DNA of 19,473 bases, taken from assembly GCA_002433055.1 (NCBI GenBank), contig DJHJ01000023.1, positions 1 through 19,473 of the forward strand, written 5' to 3'. Position numbers and translations under genes: made by a program. This document shows positions 1 to 9,600 of this stretch, piece after piece (position 1 is the first letter of the stretch; each line of letters opens with the position of its first letter). The DNA is from Acidobacteriia bacterium UBA6623 (GTDB taxonomy: Bacteria > Acidobacteriota > Terriglobia > Bryobacterales > UBA6623). Below the pieces are notes generated by a model that saw only the letters and a program-made list of their open reading frames with translations, was not told the origin of the DNA and made no database searches.

Positions 1-24
1 TCGCGTTACTCTACAACCTCACTG
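1..24. repeat. Left copy of 24-bp terminal direct repeat
   Basis: The first 24 bases are identical to the last 24 bases of the window (19450-19473). They comprise the last six codons and stop of tuf plus five bases beyond the stop. The identity is read directly. It is explained by a second tuf gene at the right edge, or by an assembly end-overlap inside a tuf repeat. Confidence 0.9.
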
Positions 25-1193
25 ACAGTACCGGCACCGATCGTACGACTTCCCTCACGGATAGCAAAACGTAAGCCCTTATCCATCGCCACCGGCGAGA
101 TTAGTTCGATATCCATCTGCACGTTATCGCCCGGCATGACCATCTCTGTCCCTTCGGGTAATGTCGCTACTCCCGTGACATCCGTTGTCCGGAAATAAAA
201 TTGTGGCCTATACCCACTGAAGAACGGCGTATGTCTCCCGCCCTCTTCCTTCTTCAGTACATAAACCTCGCCCTTGAACTTTGTATGCCCCGTGATCGAT
301 CCTGGTTTTGCCACCACTTGACCGCGTTCGACTTCGTCCTTTTCCAAGCCGCGAACGAGCAAACCTACGTTGTCACCCGCTTCGCCCTGGTCAAGCAGCT
401 TCTTGAACATCTCCACACCCGTAATTACACGCTTTTGGGTTTCTCGGAAGCCGACGATCTCCATTTCTTCGCCGACTTTTACCATTCCTCGCTCAACACG
501 ACCAGTCACCACTGTCCCTCGTCCTGAAATCGAAAAGATATCCTCTATCGGCATCAGGAACGGTTTATCCTTTTCTCGTTCCGGCGTCGGAATGTAGTCA
601 TCCACCGCTGCCATCAGCTTGTCGATATGCTCTTCCGCGCCTTCGACTCCATCCAATGCATTCAAAGCAGAACCCTGGACCACTGGGATGTCGTCACCCG
701 GAAAATCGTAACTCGATAGCAGCTCTCGCACCTCAAGCTCCACTAATTCCAATAGCTCCGGATCATCTACTGCGTCACATTTGTTTAGGAAAACTACGAT
801 GTAGGGAACTCCTACCTGTCTCGCCAACAAAATGTGTTCTCTCGTCTGCGGCATAGGACCGTCAGTCGCCGCTACTACCAATATCGCTCCGTCCATCTGC
901 GCCGCACCCGTAATCATGTTTTTGATGTAGTCAGCGTGACCTGGACAATCAACATGGGCATAGTGACGATTTCCGGTCTGATACTCCACGTGCGCTACCG
1001 CAATCGTGATTCCACGTTCCTTTTCTTCTGGTGCGTTATCAATGGAATCAAACGAACGAAAATCCACCGATGAATCGTGCTTCTGTAGCACCTTCGTGAT
1101 GGCCGCCGTTAATGTCGTCTTGCCGTGATCAATGTGACCAATTGTCCCCACGTTCACGTGCGGCTTACTGCGATCAAATTTCTCCTTCGCCAT
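6..1193 (-). CDS. tuf: Elongation factor Tu
   Basis: EF-Tu carries aminoacyl-tRNA to the ribosomal A site as a ternary complex with GTP, in the cytoplasm. The 395-residue product has the usual full length. Visible GTPase motifs are the P-loop GHIDHGKT (residues 19-26), switch I RGITI (60-64), DCPGH (82-86) and NKCD (137-140). The two beta-barrel domains follow, ending in the family-typical GSRTIGAGTVSEVVE tail. The ATG start has GGAG upstream, separated by an A-run that continues into the ATG. It is the last gene of an rpsL-rpsG-fusA-tuf (str) operon, 63 nt after fusA. A second tuf copy seems to lie at the right edge of the window. Nothing is degraded in the reading frame. Confidence 0.98.
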   Translation of the reverse strand: MAKEKFDRSKPHVNVGTIGHIDHGKTTLTAAITKVLQKHDSSVDFRSFDSIDNAPEEKERGITIAVAHVEYQTGNRHYAHVDCPGHADYIKNMITGAAQMDGAILVVAATDGPMPQTREHILLARQVGVPYIVVFLNKCDAVDDPELLELVELEVRELLSSYDFPGDDIPVVQGSALNALDGVEGAEEHIDKLMAAVDDYIPTPEREKDKPFLMPIEDIFSISGRGTVVTGRVERGMVKVGEEMEIVGFRETQKRVITGVEMFKKLLDQGEAGDNVGLLVRGLEKDEVERGQVVAKPGSITGHTKFKGEVYVLKKEEGGRHTPFFSGYRPQFYFRTTDVTGVATLPEGTEMVMPGDNVQMDIELISPVAMDKGLRFAIREGSRTIGAGTVSEVVE

Positions 1194-1256
1194 TTTTTTT
1201 CTCCGCTTGCTACTAAAATGTCTACTCGTCTCTCGTTAAGTCTTCTATCAACCAAA

Positions 1257-3344
1257 CTAGCTTAATACGCCTCCTCGAACACGGCCGACTATCTCTTCGG
1301 CCACTTGAGCAGGAGTCTCTTCATAACCCTTCAAGTGCATCGTATGAGTGCCACGCCCTTGCGTGCGTGAACGTAAGTCTGTGGCATAACCGAACATCTC
1401 CGCCAAAGGCACTGTAGCTTTTACAATCTGAGAGCCGCCATGAAGCTCCATACCTTCCACCCGACCTCGTCGGCTGCTAACGTCACTCATGACATCTCCC
1501 ATGTACTCCTCTGGGACAACAACCTCAACCGCCATAACGGGTTCGAGTAAAACTGGAGAAGCCTTCTGGGCGCCATTCTTGTAGGCCATTGAACCAGCTA
1601 TCTTAAATGCCACTTCAGAGCTGTCAACCTCGTGAAAGCTGCCGTCCTCAAGAGTAACTTTTACATCGACAGTTTCATACCCTGCCAGTACGCCCGTCTC
1701 CATCGCTTCCCGTACACCGCGCTCAACAGCCGGGATAAAATCGCGCGGTATCGATCCGCCCGTAATACTATTCACAAATTCGAAGCCGCTCGCTGGATTT
1801 GGCTCGAGAACAATACAACAATGCCCATACTGGCCACGACCACCCGATTGCTTCACGAAACGCCCTTCAGCTGAAACCCTCTTGCGAATTGTCTCCCTGT
1901 AGGCAACTTGAGGCTTGCCAACATTGGCGGAAACCTGAAACTCCCGCAGCAGGCGATCGACCAGGATCTCCAAATGCAACTCACCCATCCCGGACAAGAT
2001 CGTCTGACCCGTATCCGGATCCGTAATCACACGAAAAGTTGGATCCTCTTGGGCTAACTTCCCTAAAGCCATACCGATTTTCTGCTGATCAGCTTTAGTG
2101 CGTGGCTCGACAGCAAGTGAAATCACTGGCGTAGGAAATTCAATTCTCTCCAGAACTATCGGTGCGTCTGAATCACAAATGGTGTCACCTGTTTGAACTG
2201 TCTTAAGGCCCACAACCGCAACTATGTCCCCAGCGCTAACTGACTCAACATCCTCTCTCTTGTTGGCATGCATCTCAAGCAGACGCCCTACTCGCTCACT
2301 GCGCTGCTTGGCAACGTTGTACACTGAACCGCCAGCCTGCAACGTCCCTGAGTAGACCCTCACAAAGGCCAACTGCCCGACATAAGGGTCAGTCATAATC
2401 TTGAATACTAGCGCTGAAAAGGGTGCCTCGTTGTCGGCGGACCGTGTGAGAGATTTCTCACCTGCTATGTCGGTGCCATCCACAGCCGGAACTTCAAGCG
2501 GCGAGGGAAGATACTCAACAACGGCGTCAAGCAGTCGTTGTACACCCTTGTACTTGAAGGCCGAGCCACAAAGCACCGGCGTGATCTTCATGGCAATAGT
2601 TGCCCGGCGGACACCTTGGCGCAAGTCGTCATTTGAGATTGTCTCACCCTCAACGAACTTCGCAAACAGAGCATCGTCCTGTTCCGATACCTGTTCGATC
2701 AATTTGGCGTGACGTTCCGCTGCAAGTTCTTGCAGGTCTTCGGGGATCTCAGCAGTATCGTACTTCGCTCCAAGCGTATCGTCCCGCCACAGTATTGCCT
2801 TCATGTCGACCAAATCTACAACACCACGCAGCTCTGCTTCGCTGCCAATCGGTATCTGAATTGGAATCGGATTGGCCTTAAGCCGTTCACGAATGGTACC
2901 AACAGCGAAGTCAAAGTTGGCTCCGACTCGATCCATCTTATTAATGAAACAAATACGCGGCACATTGTACTTATCAGCCTGCCGCCAGACTGTCTCCGAC
3001 TGTGGCTGCACTCCTGCGACAGCATCAAAAACTGCAATTACGCCATCTAAAACGCGCAGACTCCTCTCAACCTCAGCAGTGAAGTCGACATGGCCTGGCG
3101 TATCGATGATATTAACCTGGCAGTCCCGCCAGTAACAGGTTGTCGCGGCAGATGTAATCGTGATACCTCGTTCCTGTTCCTGCTCCATGAAATCCATGGT
3201 CGCAGTGCCGTCGTGGACTTCTCCCATTCGATGCAAACGTCCGGTGTAATACAGAACCCTCTCAGTCGTCGTCGTCTTTCCGGCGTCGATGTGGGCCGCT
3301 ATACCTATGTTGCGGTACTTTTCTAATGAGACATTTGCAGACAT
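1257..3344 (-). CDS. fusA: Elongation factor G
   Basis: EF-G is the GTPase that drives translocation of tRNAs and mRNA on the ribosome, and helps split post-termination ribosomes with RRF. The product has 695 residues, the standard bacterial length. GTPase motifs are AHIDAGKTT (residues 17-25), RGIT (59-62), DTPGH (81-85) and NKMD (135-138). Domains II to V follow, with the C-terminal region containing GELHLEILVDRL and SRTQGRGTHTMHLKGYEE. The ATG start follows rpsG by 39 nt. The ribosome-binding site is weak (GGAT/GAG type), consistent with translational coupling inside the operon. The sequence looks like canonical translocation EF-G, not the tetracycline-protection or EF-G2 paralogues, because of its str-operon position and standard motifs. 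Confidence 0.98.
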   Translation of the reverse strand: MSANVSLEKYRNIGIAAHIDAGKTTTTERVLYYTGRLHRMGEVHDGTATMDFMEQEQERGITITSAATTCYWRDCQVNIIDTPGHVDFTAEVERSLRVLDGVIAVFDAVAGVQPQSETVWRQADKYNVPRICFINKMDRVGANFDFAVGTIRERLKANPIPIQIPIGSEAELRGVVDLVDMKAILWRDDTLGAKYDTAEIPEDLQELAAERHAKLIEQVSEQDDALFAKFVEGETISNDDLRQGVRRATIAMKITPVLCGSAFKYKGVQRLLDAVVEYLPSPLEVPAVDGTDIAGEKSLTRSADNEAPFSALVFKIMTDPYVGQLAFVRVYSGTLQAGGSVYNVAKQRSERVGRLLEMHANKREDVESVSAGDIVAVVGLKTVQTGDTICDSDAPIVLERIEFPTPVISLAVEPRTKADQQKIGMALGKLAQEDPTFRVITDPDTGQTILSGMGELHLEILVDRLLREFQVSANVGKPQVAYRETIRKRVSAEGRFVKQSGGRGQYGHCCIVLEPNPASGFEFVNSITGGSIPRDFIPAVERGVREAMETGVLAGYETVDVKVTLEDGSFHEVDSSEVAFKIAGSMAYKNGAQKASPVLLEPVMAVEVVVPEEYMGDVMSDVSSRRGRVEGMELHGGSQIVKATVPLAEMFGYATDLRSRTQGRGTHTMHLKGYEETPAQVAEEIVGRVRGGVLS

Positions 3345-3383
3345 AACTCAATCCACACTCAGCATCTTTAACTCTTCAACCAT

Positions 3384-3854
3384 TTACCAGCGATAGTGTG
3401 CGAAAGCTTTATTCGCCTCCGCCATACGATGCACATCTTCCCGTTTCTTGATGGCAGACCCTCGACTGGATGCAGCCTCCATAAATTCGGCAGCCAGGCG
3501 ATCTGCCATGTTATTCTCCGAGCGTCCGCGCGCATATCCGATCAACCAACGTATCGCCAAGCTAGTCCTCCGACTCGACGAAACCTCAATCGGAACTTGG
3601 TAGTTTGCTCCACCTACCCGACGTGACTTCACTTCTACGACCGGCTTGCAGTTTTCCACTGCTTTCTTGAAAACTTTCAATGGGTCATCATCAGAGCTTT
3701 CACGCAACTGGTCCATCGAAGCATAGAAAAGCCGCTCAGAAACTGACTTCTTGCCGTCTACCATCAAACAGTTGATAAATTTCGACACCAACGTCGAATT
3801 GTAAATCGCATCAGGCTGTGGCGTTCTTTTGGGGACTTCTCTACGGCGTGGCAT
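3384..3854 (-). CDS. rpsG: 30S ribosomal protein S7
   Basis: S7 is a primary 16S rRNA binder that nucleates the head of the small subunit and lines the E site. I place the start at the ATG giving MPRRREVPKR, a 156-residue protein of standard bacterial length. The frame stays open upstream to 3926, but that part overlaps rpsL and is not S7-like. The motif DAIYNSTLVSKFIN (residues 15-28) followed by LMVDGKK is diagnostic, and the RRVGGANYQVPIEV segment is also present. Only 7 nt separate it from the rpsL stop, so the ribosome-binding site (AGTGAGAAAG) overlaps the end of rpsL and the two genes should be translationally coupled. The spacer is too short for an Escherichia coli-style intercistronic S7 operator. 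Confidence 0.97.
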   Translation of the reverse strand: MPRRREVPKRTPQPDAIYNSTLVSKFINCLMVDGKKSVSERLFYASMDQLRESSDDDPLKVFKKAVENCKPVVEVKSRRVGGANYQVPIEVSSSRRTSLAIRWLIGYARGRSENNMADRLAAEFMEAASSRGSAIKKREDVHRMAEANKAFAHYRW

Positions 3855-3861
3855 ATCTTTC

Positions 3862-4233
3862 TCACTTAGGGCGCTTTGCGCCGTACTTACTACGCGCCTG
3901 GCGACGATCATTAACTCCAGCCGCATCCAAAGTACCTCGTATCACGTGGTACCTTACACCAGGCAAATCCTTTACACGTCCGCCACGAATCAATACGATC
4001 GAGTGTTCCTGTAGGTTGTGCCCCACTCCCGGTATATAGGTGGTCACCTCTATACCGTTTGTTAAACGAACACGTGCCACCTTGCGTAGTGCCGAATTCG
4101 GTTTTTTCGGCGTCACGGTATACACTCGAGTACAAACACCCCGCTTCTGCGGACAAGCTTGCAGGGCCGGGCTCGCAGTCCCATACTTAGGGACTTTTCT
4201 GCCTTTACGAACTAACTGATTAAATGTCGGCAC
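3862..4233 (-). CDS. rpsL: 30S ribosomal protein S12
   Basis: S12 sits at the decoding centre of the 30S subunit and influences accuracy. The product has 123 residues with the family-defining TPKKPNSALRK (41-51) and GGRVKDLPGVRYH (84-96). Residues K43 and K88, where streptomycin-resistance substitutions occur in other bacteria, are both the ordinary lysine. D89, a site of methylthiolation in some bacteria, is also present. The start is GTG with TAGGAG about 12 nt upstream, a rather long spacing, but no better start is in frame. It is the first gene of the str operon and follows a 457-base gene-free region. Confidence 0.97.
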   Translation of the reverse strand: MPTFNQLVRKGRKVPKYGTASPALQACPQKRGVCTRVYTVTPKKPNSALRKVARVRLTNGIEVTTYIPGVGHNLQEHSIVLIRGGRVKDLPGVRYHVIRGTLDAAGVNDRRQARSKYGAKRPK

Positions 4234-4540
4234 CGTTGCTAAACGCTCCTAAATACCACACCCAACACACGTCAAAACCGCCCTGACCCTCATCATCTGC
4301 ACTACACAATCTCTCTGTCCAGCACAGCAAGCGGGGGAAGACGCATCACGCCAAATAACCCATACTTAAAGAGGCACCGCCCCCACAACGAGCCCTATGG
4401 CACGAGCTCTCTGACGATACCAAATCAGGACCTTCTAACTTTGCCGAAAGATCCTGCCCCTTCAACAAGTTACGTCCCTGGGATCGGCCTACATAGTGGC
4501 CAGCCCTTATACTACCTCAAACCAGCTGCGAAACCAACTC

Positions 4541-4568
4541 GCTATACAGATAAAATCTGTATCCACAA
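4541..4568 (-). promoter_or_regulatory. Possible str-operon promoter overlapping a dyad
   Basis: On the minus strand TTGTGG (4563-4568) and TATAGC (4541-4546) are separated by 16 nt, a moderate sigma70-like match. The spacer is largely occupied by the perfect dyad 4544-4562. A competing -10 candidate, TATAAG, lies at 4506-4511 but lacks a good -35 element. The position ahead of rpsL is right for an operon promoter. The match is not strong enough to be certain. Confidence 0.3.
4544..4562. repeat. Perfect 19-bp inverted repeat
   Basis: The arms ATACAGAT and ATCTGTAT are exact reverse complements around AAA. Eight-base perfect arms with a short odd spacer are typical of an operator for a dimeric regulator. 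With a 3-nt spacer it could also form a tight RNA hairpin. No T-run follows on the minus strand, so it is not an intrinsic terminator. The cognate regulator, if any, is unknown. Confidence 0.7.
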
Positions 4569-4622
4569 CGTGGTACCAACAGCTCCCCTCGAGCTATGTT
4601 ATCCAAGCAGAATCCCAAGTGT

Positions 4623-4642
4623 CAACCACTGAACGGTGGTTG
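4623..4642. repeat. Hairpin downstream of dnaG
   Basis: Arms CAACCAC/GTGGTTG (7 bp) enclose a 6-nt loop, 49 to 68 bases past the dnaG stop. The minus-strand sequence after it is ACACTTGGG, without a uridine tract. It could protect a processed 3' end or aid factor-dependent termination, but it is not a convincing intrinsic terminator. Confidence 0.5.
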
Positions 4643-4690
4643 CTCGTTGAATTTCCCTTTTAAAGTGGTTAAAACCTCTTCTGCAGGGGA

Positions 4691-6463
4691 TTAAGGGCTC
4701 GAAACTGTTGAAATATGGCTTAACTCTTTCCGCTCACGTTCCAATTCCACCTTTACCTTCAATAACCGCAGAGCCTCCTCACGATTGCTCGATTTTTCTG
4801 CCTCTTCTATTTTCTTTCTCACCGCACGATATCGTTTTTCCCAACTGCTCCGCCTGAGGGCTCCTAACGCCTTACGCGCATCCTCGAGTGAAATTTCGCC
4901 TCCCGTCCGTTCAAACATAATCAGAGAAAGCCTATCTCGATCCTTTTCCTCTAGGCGCCCCTCGACTCCACTGAATTGAAACACATCATCTGTTGACGTC
5001 GCAGCAATTGCCTCGAAAATGCTCGCTGAGGTAAGGCTTTCACTCAAAACTAACTCGGTTGACACGGTCAACATTTCCTGTCGCGCTTCTTCTGATGCGA
5101 GCAATGTGCGTATTAAAAGCTTCTCACTCTGTGACAGCCCTTCAAGTAATGAGACGGGGAATTTGACTGGCTTGCGATCGATAGCTGCACGACGGAATTG
5201 TTCCAGCACCAAGCCAGGATCAATTCCAAGGCAAGCGGCCGCTTCATCAGCCTGCGCAACCCGTCGAATCTTATCTGGAGCAAGATTGATGGCAGGCATC
5301 AGTAATTCAAGAGCCATTAATCGTCCTTCACTTGTGCGCAAATCAAATTGTGCACGCGCTCTCTCAGCCAGCCAGACATGGTAGCTCGGTGCCTTTTCGA
5401 GTAGTATGCGATACTCTTCTCCACCTTTCTGGCGAATAAATTCTGCTGGGTCAAACCCTTCAGGTAACGACAACACACGTACATCTAGGCTCTCCTGCAG
5501 GAGTAGATCGATCGAGCGATGTGCAGCACTTTGTCCAGCCAAATCTGGATCGAAATTCACAACAACCGATCCGACGTGGCGCCTTAAGATTCGCACTTGC
5601 GGCGGCGTAAGAGCTGTCCCACAAGTTGCTACCACCGCCATACAATCTGCCATATAGGTGCCAATGACGTCCATGTAACCCTCAACCAGAACAGCACAAT
5701 TCTCTTTGCGCATTGCTGGCCGTGCCTTGTTGAGGTTATAGAGGACTGAGCTTTTGTGATAGATCTGAGTTTCCGGTGAATTCAAATACTTTGGCTGCTG
5801 ACCCTGCAGAACGGCGCGCCCTCCAAAGGCAACAATCCTGCCAGTTTCATTCCTGATGGGAAACGTCAGACGATCTCTAAAACGGTCGTAGAAGCCCGAA
5901 CGTTCACGACTCTTCGCTATCAGTCCCGAGCCCTCGTAGTACTCTTCACTGATTCCTTCCTTTGTGAATTGCTGTCGTAGTTGATTGCCTCCAGCCGCAA
6001 AACCTAATCCAAACTCTTTGATCATCTCGTGACTCACTCCGCGTCCGGCAAGGTAGTCACGAACTATCGACCCTGCAGGAGATGCAAACTGCTTTTCAAA
6101 AAGTGCTTGTGCAATCTCATGCATCCGAACAAACATCTCGCGTCGACGACTCTCTGCATCAGACAAATCACTTGCTGTGCGTTCGGGCAACGGAATGCCT
6201 TGTTGTTCAGCTAGCGTCTTAAGAGCCTCGAAGAAACTCAGGCCACTCAATTCCATTAGAAAATTGAAAACATCTCCACCCTTACCGCACCCAAAGCATT
6301 TGTAAAATTGCATGCCCTGATGAACTGAGAAAGATGGCGTTTTCTCAGAATGGAACGGACACAGACCTATCCATCTTTCAGGTCCCTGTTTCCGTAATCT
6401 AACCGACTCGCCGATTACTGCGACGATATCGACCGACGACTTAACATGTTGAGCAAAATCCAC
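4691..6463 (-). CDS. dnaG: DNA primase DnaG
   Basis: DnaG makes the short RNA primers that start leading strands and Okazaki fragments, working with the replicative helicase DnaB. The 590-residue product begins with a CHC2 zinc-binding domain, CPFH (C35, H38) and CFGCG (C56, C59). The RNA-polymerase core holds the TOPRIM motifs VEGYMDV (E261) and NFDPDLAG (D305, D307), then GFDPAEF. The C-terminal part from about 440 is helical and charged, as expected for the helicase-binding domain. FDPD replaces the more common FDGD, a variant I associate with Acidobacteriota and some other phyla. The start is GTG with only a weak GGGAC upstream; no other in-frame start is nearby. Its usual partners rpsU and rpoD are absent. 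It sits alone between the rpoBC terminator and the str operon and presumably has its own promoter in 6464-6560. Confidence 0.97.
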   Translation of the reverse strand: MDFAQHVKSSVDIVAVIGESVRLRKQGPERWIGLCPFHSEKTPSFSVHQGMQFYKCFGCGKGGDVFNFLMELSGLSFFEALKTLAEQQGIPLPERTASDLSDAESRRREMFVRMHEIAQALFEKQFASPAGSIVRDYLAGRGVSHEMIKEFGLGFAAGGNQLRQQFTKEGISEEYYEGSGLIAKSRERSGFYDRFRDRLTFPIRNETGRIVAFGGRAVLQGQQPKYLNSPETQIYHKSSVLYNLNKARPAMRKENCAVLVEGYMDVIGTYMADCMAVVATCGTALTPPQVRILRRHVGSVVVNFDPDLAGQSAAHRSIDLLLQESLDVRVLSLPEGFDPAEFIRQKGGEEYRILLEKAPSYHVWLAERARAQFDLRTSEGRLMALELLMPAINLAPDKIRRVAQADEAAACLGIDPGLVLEQFRRAAIDRKPVKFPVSLLEGLSQSEKLLIRTLLASEEARQEMLTVSTELVLSESLTSASIFEAIAATSTDDVFQFSGVEGRLEEKDRDRLSLIMFERTGGEISLEDARKALGALRRSSWEKRYRAVRKKIEEAEKSSNREEALRLLKVKVELERERKELSHISTVSSP

Positions 6464-6511
6464 CGTATCTGAGTCCCGTGCGCACCCTAATCCTAGCGTG
6501 TCGTAGGGCCA

Positions 6512-6524
6512 ATTGTCCTACAAT
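6512..6524. repeat. Short dyad upstream of dnaG
   Basis: Arms ATTGT/ACAAT surround a 3-nt spacer, 49-61 nt upstream of the dnaG GTG. It lies where a dnaG promoter must be, since the rpoBC terminator is just upstream. The minus-strand hexamer GACAAT within it is a poor -10 candidate (TTGTAG lies 19 nt further upstream), so I do not call a promoter. Confidence 0.3.
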
Positions 6525-6560
6525 CCGACCCTCCCACTACAACGAGCTCTGATTGGCGCA

Positions 6561-6603
6561 CAAAAAGAAAACCCCCGCAATAGCTGTCAAGCCATCGCGG
6601 GGG
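6561..6603 (-). terminator. Intrinsic terminator after rpoC
   Basis: On the minus strand a 14-bp stem runs between 6590-6603 and 6572-6585. It has a pure CCCCCGC/GCGGGGG base, an inner part with G-U wobbles and a TGAC loop. It is followed directly by TTTTCTTTTT (6562-6571). This is a textbook Rho-independent terminator, 15 nt after the rpoC stop. It separates the rpoBC transcript from dnaG. Confidence 0.93.
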
Positions 6604-6618
6604 TAGCAGACAGAAAAC

Positions 6619-9600
6619 CTATTCACTGGTTAGTTCAGTTGACGATTGCTGATCCTCGGGGACTGCCACAGCTTCTTGAGTCACCTCTTCGGCTGGATAT
6701 TCCAGAGGAGTGTCTTCCCCATAACCGGGAATGCTATTAAGAAACTCGACTTCGGGAACATTTTCCTCTACCTCATCCTCGCCGGCAATCTTAACATTCC
6801 CGTAAATATCAAGTCCGGTGCCTGCTGGAATCAGTCGCCCAACAATCACATTTTCCTTGAGACCACGCAGATGGTCCACTTTGCCGGAAATCGCAGCCTC
6901 CGTCAAAACACGTGTAGTTTCCTGGAATGAAGCTGCCGATATGAACGAATCTGTTGCCAGCGAGGCCTTCGTGATACCCATCAACAACGGTCGCCCCACG
7001 GCTGGCTGTTCATCTTTAGCGACCAACTCATCGTTGACACGCCGGAATTTGAACTTATCGACGATCTGCTCGAGAAGAAACTCAGAATCACCCACACTTT
7101 CAACCTTGATCCAACGCATCATCTGCCGCACTATCACCTCTAAATGCTTGTCATTGATGTTAACACCCTGCAGTCGATAGACTTCTTGAATTTCATTTAC
7201 CAAGTACTTTTGCAGTTCGTTTTCTCCTAGCACGGCAAGTATGTCGTGTGGATCACGTGGGCCATCCATCAACGGCTCTCCCGCTTTCACACGCTCCCCT
7301 TCTTGAACGTTAATATGAACACCTCGAGGTATCGAGTATTCACACTCAGTACCGTTCTCAGCCATAACATATATTTTCCGTTGTCCCTTGCTGATCTCAC
7401 CGTACCGGACCCCTCCGTCTATTTCAGAGATCACAGCAGTTTCTTTCGGACGTCTGCCTTCAAACAGTTCGACTACGCGAGGCAGCCCACCCGTAATATC
7501 CTTTGTCTTGGTTGTTTCACGTGGAATCTTTGCCAGTACATCACCATCATGAATCGCATCTCCATCACGAACCATCAGGTGAGCATTGGTTGGAATGAGA
7601 TATTTCCTCAGAGTCTTACCCTTTTTATCCCGCAATTCAATTCTCGGCTGTTTCTTTTCATCGGGTGAATCGGTAACCACCCATTGCGACATTCCCGTTA
7701 TTTCATCTACTTGCTCCTGAAGAGTGAGACCCTCTTGTAAGTCGAGGAAGTGGCACTGGCCTCCAACTTCAGTCAGAATCGAGAAAGTGTACGGATCCCA
7801 CTCGAGCAAGACCTGCCCAGATGACACGGCATCCCCATCGGTAACCAGCAAATGCGCACCGTAGACAACCTGGTATCGCTCTTTATCTCGGCCCTTCTCA
7901 TCGACGATCGCCACGATGCCATTGCGATTCATCGCGACCATATGCCCCTCTTTGTTGCGCACCGTCAACACATCGATAAATTTTGCAAATCCGTCCGACT
8001 TTGCGTCTTGTGTCGACTGTTCTGAGACCCTGGAAGCGGTTCCACCTATGTGAAAGGTACGCATCGTTAATTGTGTGCCAGGTTCACCTATCGACTGGGC
8101 CGCAATGACACCAACCGCTTCTCCGCGCTCTACTAGACGCCCTGTCGCCAAGTTGCGCCCGTAGCACATTTTACAAACTCCCCGTTCGGCCTCACACGTC
8201 AAAACCGAGCGAATCCTTACCCGTTCTATACCGGCAGCTTGAATTGCTGCTGCCAAGTCTTCAGTGATTTCTTGGTTGACTGCAACAATAGTTGCCCCTT
8301 CGTAGTCGCGGATTTTCTCTAGCGATACACGACCAACAATCCGATCGCGCAATGGTTCAATTATTTCTCCCGATTCAACAATGGATTCTACGAAAATCCC
8401 CTGAGAGGTGTCACAGTCGGACTCTGTAATAATGACGTCTTGCGCCACGTCAACTAGGCGCCGCGTCAAATAGCCTGAATCGGCTGTCTTCAGTGCCGTA
8501 TCAGCCAAGCCCTTGCGGGCACCGTGGGTTGAAATGAAGTACTGCAACACATTCAGACCTTCACGGAAATTGGCAGTAATGGGTGTCTCTATGATTTCAC
8601 CACTCGGCTTGGCCATCAGGCCTCGCATGCCGGACAACTGTCGAATTTGCTGCTTCGAGCCACGAGCACCCGAGTCAGCCATAATATAAATTGGGTTGAT
8701 TACCTCTCCGCTTTCGTCCTGTGACTCCATACCGTCAAACATTTCATCAGAGACACGCTCAGTAAGCTTCGACCAAATTTCTATGATCTTGTTGTAGCGT
8801 TCACCATGCGTAATCGCACCATCGAGGTATTGCTGCTCGACTGACATAACCTCCTTTTGAGCTCCTTTGACTAATCGCTCCTTTTCCTCCGGAACAACCA
8901 TGTCATCGATACCAACCGAAAGCCCGGCTTTCGTGGCAGACTGGAATCCCAAATCCTTCAGCTTGTCGACCGCCTCAACAGTCTTCTCACGACCGAAATG
9001 CAAATAGCAATACTGGACTAACTGCCCTAGGCCCTTCTTCTTGAGAAGACCATTTATGAAAGGCATTTCTTCTGGTAACTGGTCATTGAGAATTACCCGG
9101 CCCACTGTCGTCTCTAAATACTGCTTAGTGAAATCGAGAGACTCAGCGTGTAAGACATCTTGATCATCAAAAGAGTTGGTCAAGTCTATAACTGTGCCGG
9201 TGTAGTAGAGTTTAATCGGCGTTAGCATTTCAACTTCTTCCATGTCCAACGCCAAAAGCACTTCTTCAACACTGCCGAACGTGCGACCCGCACCAGACGC
9301 CTTAGTTCGCTGCTTGGTCAAGTAGTAAACCCCAAGAACCATATCCTGGGTCGGTGTTGAAATTGGAGCTCCATTCGCAGGAGAAAGGATATTGTTCGCC
9401 GAAAGCATCAGAACCTGTGCCTCGACCTGTGCCTCAGGTGAAAGCGGAACGTGCACCGCCATTTGGTCACCATCAAAATCAGCATTGAATGCCGTACATA
9501 CTAGCGGGTGAATCTTAATAGCCTTGCCTTCTACCAGGACTGGCTCAAAAGACTGAATTCCCAAACGGTGCAAAGTGGGTGCACGGTTCAGAAGAACCGG

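Larger units (their letters stand above)
4234..4690. other. Gene-free region upstream of the str operon
   Basis: These 457 bases between dnaG and rpsL contain no convincing gene. The one 63-residue plus-strand frame (4441-4632) has no ribosome-binding site or recognisable composition. Visible structures are a perfect dyad at 4544-4562 (arms ATACAGAT/ATCTGTAT, 3-nt spacer), a hairpin at 4623-4642 (arms CAACCAC/GTGGTTG, 6-nt loop) and an AT-rich dyad at 4658-4674 (TTTTAA/TTAAAA, 5-nt spacer). The region probably ends the dnaG transcript and starts the str-operon transcript. If so, the rpsL leader is about 270-300 nt long. Confidence 0.6.

Noticed and set aside
3855..3926. Longer N-terminus for S7
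   Set aside because: The extra 24 codons overlap rpsL and are not part of the S7 family; the MPRRREV start gives the standard 156 residues.
4441..4632. 63-codon plus-strand frame upstream of rpsL
   Set aside because: Opposite strand to everything else, no ribosome-binding site, and it overlaps the promoter dyad and hairpin; no evidence of coding.
4623..4642. Intrinsic terminator for dnaG
   Set aside because: The stem is good but no uridine tract follows on the minus strand.
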